Of a stretch of DNA of 45,400 bases, positions 1-8,121 are shown one piece after another. The DNA is from a bacterium (lineage in GTDB: Bacteria > Actinomycetota > Aquicultoria > Aquicultorales > Aquicultoraceae). The stretch is from contig CADDYS010000007.1 in NCBI GenBank assembly GCA_902810715.1, positions 1-45,400 of the forward strand. Reading direction: 5' to 3'. Below the pieces are notes generated by a model. That model made no database searches, was not told the DNA's origin, and saw only the letters and a program-made list of their open reading frames with translations. The first letter of the stretch is position 1; every line of letters begins with the position of its first letter. The position numbers and the translations under genes were made by a program.

Positions 1-72
1 AGGTGATACTTTATGTCATATACGGTATGGCTTGATCTTCTATAGTGCTCCATGCCGCAAGCATACTAAAGT

Positions 73-90
73 CTTCGCCTAAAGGCGAGG
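73..90. repeat. Short hairpin, possible IS200/IS605-type end remnant
   Basis: A 7-bp stem (one G-T pair) with loop TAAA is followed by GGATTTTCTCCC. This arrangement resembles the terminal hairpins of IS200/IS605-family elements, but no transposase gene is in the window. The rest of positions 1-263 is AT-rich and I see no gene in it. The assignment is a weak resemblance only. Confidence 0.2.
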
Positions 91-263
91 GATTTTCTCC
101 CAATCCCCGAAATGGACATTAAAAATTGCTACATAACTCTTAGTGCTTGAATTTATTCTTGGTAGATAAATAACTGTTTATCTTCTGCCAGTTATTACTT
201 TTATTACTAAGAATACAAGTGCTTAATTTTAATTTTGCATTTTGACTTTTGAATTAACTTTAG

Positions 264-935
264 TTACGCCTCGGTTTCCATTTTTTGCTCTAAGATGCTC
301 ACCCTGTGGAAGAGCGACTTAAGGTCGCACGGGATCCTAACCTGTGTAACATAGACGCCCTCCGGCGCTTCAATTACCACCGATGGTGTTAAAACCAGAA
401 TGCCTTTCACTCCTGAATGCGCAAGAAGGTTGATGCTGTGCTGAACCCAACTGGGATGGGTAACGACCACGGCCACTTTTATGCCCATCGCGCTTAGCTC
501 GGGTGAAATCGCCTCGACCGGCTCAACCTCCCTGCCGTTGATAACTGCACCGCGGTCGTTTGGGTCCTCAGAGAAGAAAGCAGCCGATATGAAACCGAAT
601 TTCTCCACAAGGAAAAAGCTAAAGAGAGAGCTTATCACTTTTGCCGATCCTACAAATGCTACGGGAGCAAACGGCGGTAGTGCTAAGAACTCACCCAGCA
701 TCTGTCTTAATCCATCAATGCTGTATCCGACTCCACGTTTTCCCGGTGTCTCAGCTAAAAACGACAGGTCGTTCCGCACAGTTACCTCGTTCAGACCTAG
801 GGACGCAGCTATTTCCTTCGAAGTTATCGCGCCCTTTTTCCCGGCTAAAAGCCAATCTGTCAACAGACAATGATAAAGAGATAACCTGTGGAGCACAGCC
901 GCCGGGGCCGGTTTTAAATTCGACAGTTTACTCAC
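264..935 (-). CDS. rex: Rex-like redox-sensing transcriptional repressor
   Basis: Rex repressors sense the NADH/NAD+ ratio and control fermentation and respiration genes. The 223-residue protein has the Rex layout. Residues about 14-75 form the winged helix (LSLYHCLLTDWL, then VTVRNDLSFL and GKRGVGYSI), followed by a Rossmann-like domain and a C-terminal helix (DLKSLFHRVS) that swaps between subunits in the family. The start is GTG, chosen because GGAGGTGAC precedes it at good spacing. The glycine-rich dinucleotide loop, normally VGAGNLG in Rex, reads VGSAKVI at about residues 94-101, so NAD(H) binding may be altered or lost. It stands alone, divergent from the Wzy_C/cytochrome operon at 1569. 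Family membership is firm, ligand binding is not. Confidence 0.85.
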   Translation of the reverse strand: MSKLSNLKPAPAAVLHRLSLYHCLLTDWLLAGKKGAITSKEIAASLGLNEVTVRNDLSFLAETPGKRGVGYSIDGLRQMLGEFLALPPFAPVAFVGSAKVISSLFSFFLVEKFGFISAAFFSEDPNDRGAVINGREVEPVEAISPELSAMGIKVAVVVTHPSWVQHSINLLAHSGVKGILVLTPSVVIEAPEGVYVTQVRIPCDLKSLFHRVSILEQKMETEA

Positions 936-1264
936 CGGTATGTCACCTCCTATTTGTAGTAAATCTTACAAGCTTTAGTTAAGTATATGCAAAACATTGA
1001 CAAAATAGCAACTACATAGGTCTATTATAACTTATATTTGATTTTTCTAGCGAAATACCTTCATGGTATTGAAAATTTTTAGGGAAATCACTTAAATTTT
1101 TTTACCGGATATCCGCTTAATGCCAAAATCCCTCCTAAATACCCTTGCGCTACCATACACAAGGTATTTGCTATCGTTTTGACAACTGGTGAGAAATCCC
1201 TCCACTTTTCTTCCAGGAATTGCCTAATCAACCGGTAACTTCAAAACTAATAAAAAATAAATTA

Positions 1265-1293
1265 TTGACAAAAGGCAGCGGTTACATTATTCT
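1265..1293 (+). promoter_or_regulatory. Sigma-A-type promoter upstream of the 1569 operon
   Basis: TTGACA (1265-1270) and TATTCT (1288-1293) are separated by exactly 17 nt. The predicted transcript starts near 1300, about 270 nt before the GTG at 1569, and would contain the terminator-like hairpin at 1361-1435. A second TTGACA at 997-1002 has no well-spaced -10 hexamer. Confidence 0.6.
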
Positions 1294-1360
1294 ATTGTCA
1301 AATAAATAACAATATAGCATTCAGCTAGGTATGAGACAACCTTATATTGTCGGGGGCACA

Positions 1361-1435
1361 CCAGCTACAAGCTTTTTAATTCGAAACTTAAGGTTTCGGC
1401 TGTCAGGAATAAGTTTGTGGCTGGTTTTTTTATTT
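1361..1435 (+). terminator. Intrinsic-terminator-like hairpin in the leader of the 1569 operon (attenuator or small RNA end)
   Basis: Arms at 1361-1374 and 1411-1424 pair over 14 positions, allowing two G-U pairs, and are followed at once by a run of seven T. An inner hairpin CGAAAC/GTTTCG sits in the loop. It lies about 65 nt after a good promoter and 135 nt before the first gene. It therefore either attenuates the operon or ends a separate small RNA of about 130 nt. I see no known riboswitch class in it. The rest of 936-1568 is AT-rich and has no convincing gene. Confidence 0.55.
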
Positions 1436-1568
1436 GTAGGCCCTACTTTGACACAGCGTTCACAATCTGTTAATAATAAAAGAGCAATAAACAGATTAAC
1501 CAGCATTTAAGCGGTCTGGAAATGAAACCGGTATTCTTTATGCCAACGATATAGTTAGGCGTGATTTA

Positions 1569-3581
1569 GTGGAAGAGAAAGCGGCACAGACAACAGATTT
1601 GTGGAGTAATATTATCCGTTGGGTGGTAGTTGCGGCATTTGCACTTTTGCCTCTCGTAATGTCTACAGCCAATTATGACTTATACGATCTACCGAAAGCG
1701 ATAGTCCTTTATACTTTGACCTTAATTGCAATTGTAGGCTACCTGGCACACTCCCTGCAATCCGGCGGCATCATCATTAAGAGAAATCCTCTTAACAAAC
1801 CATTGCTGGCATTTGCCGTTATGATGACGATCGCTACGCTTGCCTCCCCGGTCATACTTATGAGCATAATCGGAGAGTACGGCCGCTATGAGAACCTTCC
1901 AACGATTTATGGATATGTGATTCTTTGCTTTATGGCCGGTCAGTTCATGGATAAAAAAGAATGGTTAAACCGGCTTGTTTCGCTTTCAGCTATCTCGTTT
2001 GGCATCATGGCTATCTACGGTATACTGCAGTATTTCGGTATCGATATATTGCCGGCAATTATGCGCGGGTTCGAGGGAAGAAGCCGCTCGACTTTGGGGA
2101 ACCCTGTGTTCTTTGGTGGCTACCTTGCGGTTATGATACCACTGCTTCTCAACTACCTCGTAGATAAAGAAGAAAGCCTACCGTATTTACCGAAGTGGCT
2201 AATATCGATACTCGTAGGTCTGGGATTTTGGGCCGCTGTCTTCTCCGAGTCTCGCGGTGCATGGTTTGCAATCTTAGCCGGCGTTGTAGCCGTCCTTATC
2301 CTGCGCAGGCAACAGTTACTCAGGGTCGTGGGAACAACTTTTTCCATCGCGGTCGTCAGTACTGCAATTGCGCTGGTTATAATGTTGGCTGCAGGGCCCG
2401 GTGTGCTTAAAAACACGGTTTCTTCACTCAGTGAGCGAGTCTCTACGATTACTAAATCATCGGTCGGCACTGAGGCCACCCGAATTGAGATATGGAAGAG
2501 CTCTATCGAAATGATATCTGTTCGCCCGCTTGAAGGCTACGGGCCGGATCAAATGTACCTGTGGTCTGCTCCCTTTAACACGCTTAAAAAAGCGCAGCTC
2601 GAGAAAAACACCATTCCCGACAGGACCCATAATATATTTCTGCAGGTTGCTATAAACGGAGGCCTAATAAGTTTGCTGATCTTTTTATGGCTTATAGCAA
2701 CTCTGGTAGCCGTGGGCTTTAGGCTTCTTAAAACTACCACGTCCACAAGTAGTTTTGTAATTGGCGCATTAGCTGCGTTATGCGGCTACATTGCACAGGG
2801 GTTATCCGGCATTGACGTTATCGGTATTACCGCGCCTGTGTGGGTATTAAGCGGAGCAGTTGCCGGTCTATCATGCAACAAGTCGCTAAAAGGAATATCG
2901 ATTCCCGTTAAGGTAAAGCGACATGTTGAAATAGTTACTGTAGCCTCTCTGCTGGCGTCAATACTATTCATCCTTTCCCTTAAGCCGCTGGTAGCTGATG
3001 CGTATTATTTAAACGGGGTCGTAAATAAATACTACAATCTATCCGATCGCGCGATCTCCGATTTTAACAATGCGGTCGGAGCATTCCCTTATCAATCGCA
3101 GTACAGACGAGACCTCATAATTGCCATGGTATCTCAGGGCAGCGCGCTAAAAGATTCTAACCTAGTTGAGAGAGCGATTACAATTGCAGATGAAGGTCTA
3201 AGGTATAACGAGCAGGATTTTGAATTAGTTTTAGCTCAAGCATCCGCCTACAGGGTTTATGGATCAATTGCTAATGATCAATCGATAATCAGCCAGGCTG
3301 AACAGTGCTACGGAGAAGCGATCAGCTTAAATCCATACTCTACAAATCCAAGAAGAGGCCTACTGGGATTATACATGATTCAAGAAAAATACGATAACGT
3401 GATTGAGCAAGCCAAAACAATACTTCAAATCGACCCCAACGACAGTGATGTAAAGTTCCGCTTGGCCCAGGCATACGAAAAAACCGGGAAAATTGGGCGT
3501 GCTAAAAGATTCTATAATGAAATTTTAAAGCAATACCCCAGTCGGGACGACGTCAGGTCCGCCCTTGCTAACATCGAGTAA
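1569..3581 (+). CDS. Wzy_C-family (O-antigen ligase-like) membrane protein with C-terminal TPRs, paralog 1
   Basis: This 670-residue protein has about 12 hydrophobic segments in residues 15-470 and TPR-like repeats in about 480-670. Family landmarks are STLGNP (about 173), ESRGAW (about 228), GYGPDQ (about 323) and the loop DRTHNIF (about 350), whose His matches the position essential in WaaL/PglL-type enzymes. Wzy_C proteins transfer lipid-linked glycans to lipid A or to proteins, or polymerise them, on the outer face of the membrane. The acceptor is unknown here. Start is GTG. Only 6 nt separate it from the downstream multiheme cytochrome, so the two are co-transcribed. This suggests, but does not prove, glycosylation of exported cytochromes. 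Confidence 0.8.
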   Translation: MEEKAAQTTDLWSNIIRWVVVAAFALLPLVMSTANYDLYDLPKAIVLYTLTLIAIVGYLAHSLQSGGIIIKRNPLNKPLLAFAVMMTIATLASPVILMSIIGEYGRYENLPTIYGYVILCFMAGQFMDKKEWLNRLVSLSAISFGIMAIYGILQYFGIDILPAIMRGFEGRSRSTLGNPVFFGGYLAVMIPLLLNYLVDKEESLPYLPKWLISILVGLGFWAAVFSESRGAWFAILAGVVAVLILRRQQLLRVVGTTFSIAVVSTAIALVIMLAAGPGVLKNTVSSLSERVSTITKSSVGTEATRIEIWKSSIEMISVRPLEGYGPDQMYLWSAPFNTLKKAQLEKNTIPDRTHNIFLQVAINGGLISLLIFLWLIATLVAVGFRLLKTTTSTSSFVIGALAALCGYIAQGLSGIDVIGITAPVWVLSGAVAGLSCNKSLKGISIPVKVKRHVEIVTVASLLASILFILSLKPLVADAYYLNGVVNKYYNLSDRAISDFNNAVGAFPYQSQYRRDLIIAMVSQGSALKDSNLVERAITIADEGLRYNEQDFELVLAQASAYRVYGSIANDQSIISQAEQCYGEAISLNPYSTNPRRGLLGLYMIQEKYDNVIEQAKTILQIDPNDSDVKFRLAQAYEKTGKIGRAKRFYNEILKQYPSRDDVRSALANIE

Positions 3582-3587
3582 CATTAG

Positions 3588-4628
3588 ATGGCTAAGCAAC
3601 AGACCAAGGGAAAATATCTTGGAGATGTAATTGGGCAAACCAAAGCCCTAGCGATACTTGCAATCTCGCTTTTTATTTTTGTTGGCGTATCGATGCAATA
3701 TCTCGCGGGGCACGGTATTCCCTGCTCGGCATGCCATGCTACAAGCGGGCAAACCAAATCCTGGAGAACCTCACCCCACCAATCTGTATCCTGCCTTGCC
3801 TGCCACGAAGATCCGGGTTACTTCTCATTTTTGAAGATGCAGCTCCGGGACTCAAAGAATTTTACGTCTTGGCTTTTTCGTTCATACCAGGACCCGATAG
3901 TGGGCTATGTTAAAAACGATAGTTGCCTATCCTGCCATTCCCGGGAGGTTAAAGCCACCATTGTCAGCAAGGGGATCAGGGTCAGCCACAAGGAGTTCTC
4001 ATCGTATCTTTGCACCGCGTGCCACGCCGATGTGGCGCACGAGATGAAGGGGCGCGTAAGAAACCATCCCGATATGGATAGCTGCGCCGGTTCCGGCTGC
4101 CATAACTACACCGAAGGCGATGTCACCTGTGAAAAATGCCACCCGCAGAAGGCCGACTTGGCCAAGCTTTCAAATAGCGGCCCCTGGAAACGGACCCATG
4201 GCCCAAATTGGAAATCGCTTCATGGGATGGGCGATCCCAAGACATGCCAAACCTGCCATGACGATAAATTCTGTATGGGATGTCACCAGAGTCCCGTTCC
4301 CCATACAGAGCCTTGGTCATACCTACATCCCGCCGCCGCAAAGCAAAACGTCAATGGATGTTACCAGTGCCATAGAAAAAGTTTATGCCTGGATTGCCAC
4401 CGCATAGATATGCCGCATCCAGAAGGCTTCATCAAGAAGCATGAGTTTATGGCAAAAGACCGAGGCTACGATTTATGCTGGCGATGCCACACGCCGGATG
4501 CCTGCGTATCCTGCCATTTCAAGGCGGCGCATACGAACGTACCCGGTAAAAAATTCTCGCCTGAATCCAGGGGAGAGAAAAACCCTATGGCTGAACTCAG
4601 GAATCTATTTGGGAGGGTAACCAACTAG
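3588..4628 (+). CDS. Membrane-anchored multiheme c-type cytochrome (about 12 hemes), NapC/NirT-like N-terminus
   Basis: The 346-residue protein has one N-terminal membrane anchor (about residues 17-39) followed directly by CSACH and CLACH, as in NapC/NrfH quinol-oxidising cytochromes. I count eleven CxxCH motifs: CSACH, CLACH, CLSCH, CTACH, CEKCH, CQTCH, CMGCH, CYQCH, CLDCH, CWRCH and CVSCH. There is also one CAGSGCH (CX4CH, at about residue 166). It probably carries electrons from the quinone pool to extracytoplasmic acceptors. It lies 6 nt after the Wzy_C gene, and its stop codon abuts the ATG of the next cytochrome. The ribosome binding site is weak, so translation is probably coupled to the gene before it. 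Confidence 0.88.
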   Translation: MAKQQTKGKYLGDVIGQTKALAILAISLFIFVGVSMQYLAGHGIPCSACHATSGQTKSWRTSPHQSVSCLACHEDPGYFSFLKMQLRDSKNFTSWLFRSYQDPIVGYVKNDSCLSCHSREVKATIVSKGIRVSHKEFSSYLCTACHADVAHEMKGRVRNHPDMDSCAGSGCHNYTEGDVTCEKCHPQKADLAKLSNSGPWKRTHGPNWKSLHGMGDPKTCQTCHDDKFCMGCHQSPVPHTEPWSYLHPAAAKQNVNGCYQCHRKSLCLDCHRIDMPHPEGFIKKHEFMAKDRGYDLCWRCHTPDACVSCHFKAAHTNVPGKKFSPESRGEKNPMAELRNLFGRVTN

Positions 4629-5915
4629 ATGTTCGCAAAAGTCTATCTTTTTACGGCATATATTTATATATCCGGGTTGCTGCAGACCGATTCAGATTCT
4701 CTATTCGGCCGCCTGGTAAACGACATTATACACTGGCGAAAGTTTACCCCTGTCATACTTAATTTCATAAAACATGTGGTAGTGATTTTCAAAAATCCAC
4801 GCCGGTATCCCCGTGAGGCGGTTGTTATAATCTCTGCGATTGCCCTGACGATTATCATCCTTATTCTTTTCATAGCTATAATCTTTTCACTCAAAAAGCA
4901 ATATGAACTCTATCGGGCAGCAAGAAGTGTGAAAAGAGCTATCCCGAAAGAAGAGATTATCAGAAGAGCTGCAATAACCGGAATCATACTGGTGGTTTTT
5001 CTCGTAATGATGAATGTGGGCGCATCTCAGCCGACCCTGTGCGCAAGATGCCATGCTACTGAGAACAGCCATGCGGAATGGCAAAAATCAACGCATAGGG
5101 ATATCGGCTGCCTTAGCTGTCATTACGAACCCGGTGTCTTTGGCTATATCATCGGGAATATCACGGGGGTAGAACACCTGCTGGCGCACTTCTTTAAAGG
5201 GGATAAACTGTCGGGGTCGACCGTATCTAACAGTTCTTGCCTGCAATGCCATAGGGATATCTTTGACCGGGTGGTTATAGATGAAAGGGAGATAAGGGTC
5301 AGGCATAAGGATTTAGTAACCGGCGGATTTACCTGTACCGGCTGCCACCCAAACGTCGCCCATAAGGCCAAAACCGGCAAAACGTTTGCCATGAACAGTT
5401 GCACCGGCTGCCATAATAGCAAGATGGCCAGCGCTAAGTGTAACACCTGCCATCAACAAGATATAGCATATAAGCCCGGACGAACGCTTACAGATTGGCC
5501 CAAGGTAAAGGACATTGGCATAACCTGCACCGGCTGCCATGATGCAAATACTACCCAAAGATGTGTAAACTGTCACGGGCTATCTTTGCCGCATTCAGCC
5601 GAATTTAAGAAACACCACCCGATGCAGGCTGAAGCCCTGAACGGTCTTTGCTACAAATGCCATTGGGAGAAGATGACTGAAAATCGGATGTGCGGCTGCC
5701 ATAGCGAAGGCGAGATTCATGGCTTGCCGGATAAATGGTACTATGAGCACCGCACAGTTGCAAAGAATAACGGGGCGGGTTGTAATTGCCACGGCTTAAG
5801 TTTCTGCGGCAGATGCCATGATAACCCGCAAAGCATCTATCCGATGGGTTATGCCGGGGGCGGAGGTGCCGGCCAGGCGCATGGCGGTTGGAATACCGGG
5901 ATGGGGTTCCGCTAA
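4629..5915 (+). CDS. Membrane-anchored multiheme c-type cytochrome (10 CxxCH plus two CxCH)
   Basis: The protein has 428 residues. Two hydrophobic segments (about 62-88 and 113-133) precede the heme region. Ten CxxCH motifs are visible: CARCH, CLSCH, CLQCH, three CTGCH, CNTCH, CVNCH, CYKCH and CGRCH. Two further sites read CGCH and CNCH, one residue shorter than the canonical motif. The C-terminus is Gly-rich (AGGGGAGQAHGG). GGGAGGG lies 11 nt upstream of the ATG, which follows the previous stop directly. It is probably a partner of the preceding cytochrome in a transmembrane electron conduit. The extra N-terminal segment compared with NapC-type proteins may be a second anchor. Confidence 0.85.
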   Translation: MFAKVYLFTAYIYISGLLQTDSDSLFGRLVNDIIHWRKFTPVILNFIKHVVVIFKNPRRYPREAVVIISAIALTIIILILFIAIIFSLKKQYELYRAARSVKRAIPKEEIIRRAAITGIILVVFLVMMNVGASQPTLCARCHATENSHAEWQKSTHRDIGCLSCHYEPGVFGYIIGNITGVEHLLAHFFKGDKLSGSTVSNSSCLQCHRDIFDRVVIDEREIRVRHKDLVTGGFTCTGCHPNVAHKAKTGKTFAMNSCTGCHNSKMASAKCNTCHQQDIAYKPGRTLTDWPKVKDIGITCTGCHDANTTQRCVNCHGLSLPHSAEFKKHHPMQAEALNGLCYKCHWEKMTENRMCGCHSEGEIHGLPDKWYYEHRTVAKNNGAGCNCHGLSFCGRCHDNPQSIYPMGYAGGGGAGQAHGGWNTGMGFR

Positions 5916-5979
5916 TTATATATTAAGCCCTTTGTTTTGATTTAAGACCTGCAAACACCTATACTAGTTGGCAGAAATC

Positions 5980-6095
5980 AAGTTGCCCGATTCATGGGGC
6001 CTGTAGTTGCTTGATTTATCAAGCGCGCAGTTGCACGACCCGTAGTTGCCCCATTTATGGGGGGCGTGAGGTAGTTGCCCCATTTATGGGGCGAG
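5980..6095. repeat. Cluster of four short palindromic repeats (GTAGTTGC family)
   Basis: Four units of the form GTAGTTGC followed by a small palindrome lie at about 5980, 6003, 6042 and 6071. The palindrome is CCCCATTTATGGGG in two units and CTTGATTTATCAAG in another. The arms change together while the TTTAT centre and GTAGTTGC are kept. Single relatives occur at 14051-14072 and 29839-29872. They resemble REP-type repeats. Spacing and variable arms exclude a CRISPR array. Confidence 0.75.
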
Positions 6096-6111
6096 AAAAA
6101 GTGACTGGTCG

Positions 6112-8121
6112 ATGGGAAAAAAATCAAAACCTAAAGATAGTAGTAGTTTTTTAGATAATCCGCTGGCACTAATTATTGCAGTGGTTCTAGCACTCCTACC
6201 CATCGTTATGTACCCCTACATTGTTGATATATACGCCTTACCCAAGGCCACGTTTCTGTATATATCAACAATGATTTTAGTTATATTCTACATCATACGC
6301 TCCGCTAGAGCCGGGGAATTTATGCTTTACCGTTCCGTCCTTGATATACCGATAATTTTAATTCTTCTTGTAGCTACAGCATCGCTTCTTTTTTCTGATA
6401 TGCCGCTACTTGGTCTTGTCGGCAAATATCGAAATTATGAAACCTTACCGGCTCTTTTTTGCTATGCAGCAATTTATTTTCTTCTAACCCAATCCGTTAG
6501 GGATGAAAAGTCTTTCGAGCGGATTCTCAAGGTATTGGCGATCGGCTTTATACCGGTTGCCACATACGGATTGATCCAGGTATCGGGAATCGATTTTCCA
6601 AATACCGTAAGGTTTGAGTCGCGAGTACATTCAAGCCTGGGTAACCCGATTCTTTTTGGAACTTACCTGGTTATTATGCTGCCGCTCTTGCTAAGCCTTG
6701 CAAGAAGTGTGGAGGAAGAGCGATGGCGGCTGCTGGCATGGGTGCTAATTCTAGTTGGCGGTATCAATCTCATATTTACGGAATCCAGGGGTGCGTGGCT
6801 GGGGCTTCTGATAGCCGCGATTGCAATCTTTGTCAGGTGGAGAAAAAATGCAGCCGTGAAGAAGCGGTTGAAGATGACCCGATCAAAAGCTTCCCGTACG
6901 AAGAGCAAAAACAGAACCGCCATTATGGTAGCCATTTTGGTTGTTGCCATAATACTTATCATCTCCGTCCTTATCGTACCCAACAATCACTTGAAGAATC
7001 GCCTGGTATCGACCTTCACCTTTACAGAAAGCTCGACTGTTATCCGAATAGAAACGTGGAAGACGGCATTTAAAATGATCTCCGACCGGCCGCTTTTGGG
7101 GTACGGCCCCGAGCAGATGGGATACTGGTACCCGATCTATAAGACGGCAAAGCATGTGGCGATTGAGCCAAACGGCATTGCCGACCGCGCGCATAACGAC
7201 TTCTTACAAACGGCGGTTGATGTCGGAATACCGGGGATGCTGCTTTACATTTGGATGTTTACAGTAGCTATCCTGGGATTATTTAAAAGCAGGGCGGTGT
7301 TTCGCTCATCCTACTTAACCGGACTTTTTGGAGCGCTGGTCGGCTACTTAGCACAGGCCCAAACCGGCATACCTTCCGTTTTTACTACGCCTTTGGTATG
7401 GTCGCTTTTAAGTATTGCAACAAATCTCAGATATCCGTTAAAGCCGGTAACGGTAACCGTGCCGCATTGGTTCAAGCCAAAGTTTGTAACCGCAGTTTTA
7501 GCAATCATCTTTGTCGGCTTTACGATATTTGCTATTAATCCTATAGCTGCCGATTATCATATATATAAGGGTCAGCACCTTACAAAAGCACAACCAGATC
7601 AGGCAAGCCCGGAGTTTGATGCCGCAGTCGGTCTCTTCCCGTATCAGACAGAATACGAGAAGGACGCGGCTGAGTTCTACCTTCATTACGCCTCGCTTTA
7701 TCAAAGCAGCATATTTACACGTCAGGCCGCGCTTCTTGCACTGCAGGGTTTAAGTTACAACAAGCGTGACTTTGAGCTGGCCTATTATGCAGGCGAAGCC
7801 AATCTTTTTGAATACAGAATAAGCGAGGATAAAACGGCCCTGGTGAATGCAAAGAAATACTATAGACAAGCTGAGGCGCTGTGGCCATCTATTATCCTTC
7901 TAAAAAGAAGGCTTCTTGATATTGCGGTAATTGAAGGCGACTCAAAAACGATTGAATCAACCGCCAAGGAGCTTATAAAAATGGGAGATAGAGATACGAG
8001 CGTATATTACTTGTTAGCGGTGCGTGCACAAAATAGTGGCAATCATGAAAAGGCCGAGCAGTATTTCAAGAAGATAGACGAGATTGACCCCGGCTTTATG
8101 ATGAAAACAAGAGGAAACTAA
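6112..8121 (+). CDS. Wzy_C-family membrane protein with C-terminal TPRs, paralog 2
   Basis: The protein has 669 residues and the same architecture as the gene at 1569: about 12 membrane segments, then helical TPR-like repeats from about residue 480. Shared landmarks are SSLGNP (about 172), ESRGAW (about 222), GYGPEQM (about 329) and DRAHNDF (about 357). A basic insert (about 242-268, many Lys/Arg) lies in a cytoplasmic loop. It is separated from the cytochrome operon by the repeat cluster at 5980-6095. Its 3' end overlaps the convergent GGDEF gene by 4 nt. The ribosome binding site before the ATG is weak. The glycan and acceptor are unknown. Confidence 0.8.
   Translation: MGKKSKPKDSSSFLDNPLALIIAVVLALLPIVMYPYIVDIYALPKATFLYISTMILVIFYIIRSARAGEFMLYRSVLDIPIILILLVATASLLFSDMPLLGLVGKYRNYETLPALFCYAAIYFLLTQSVRDEKSFERILKVLAIGFIPVATYGLIQVSGIDFPNTVRFESRVHSSLGNPILFGTYLVIMLPLLLSLARSVEEERWRLLAWVLILVGGINLIFTESRGAWLGLLIAAIAIFVRWRKNAAVKKRLKMTRSKASRTKSKNRTAIMVAILVVAIILIISVLIVPNNHLKNRLVSTFTFTESSTVIRIETWKTAFKMISDRPLLGYGPEQMGYWYPIYKTAKHVAIEPNGIADRAHNDFLQTAVDVGIPGMLLYIWMFTVAILGLFKSRAVFRSSYLTGLFGALVGYLAQAQTGIPSVFTTPLVWSLLSIATNLRYPLKPVTVTVPHWFKPKFVTAVLAIIFVGFTIFAINPIAADYHIYKGQHLTKAQPDQASPEFDAAVGLFPYQTEYEKDAAEFYLHYASLYQSSIFTRQAALLALQGLSYNKRDFELAYYAGEANLFEYRISEDKTALVNAKKYYRQAEALWPSIILLKRRLLDIAVIEGDSKTIESTAKELIKMGDRDTSVYYLLAVRAQNSGNHEKAEQYFKKIDEIDPGFMMKTRGN

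Noticed and set aside
4120-4407. ORFs overlapping the cytochromes in other frames (4120-4407, 5144-5446, 19358-19633 and others)
   Set aside because: They are shadows of Cys/His-rich coding sequence, with no ribosome binding sites.
5980-6095. CRISPR array
   Set aside because: The units are short palindromes with variable arms, and spacers are tiny and irregular. No cas genes are present.
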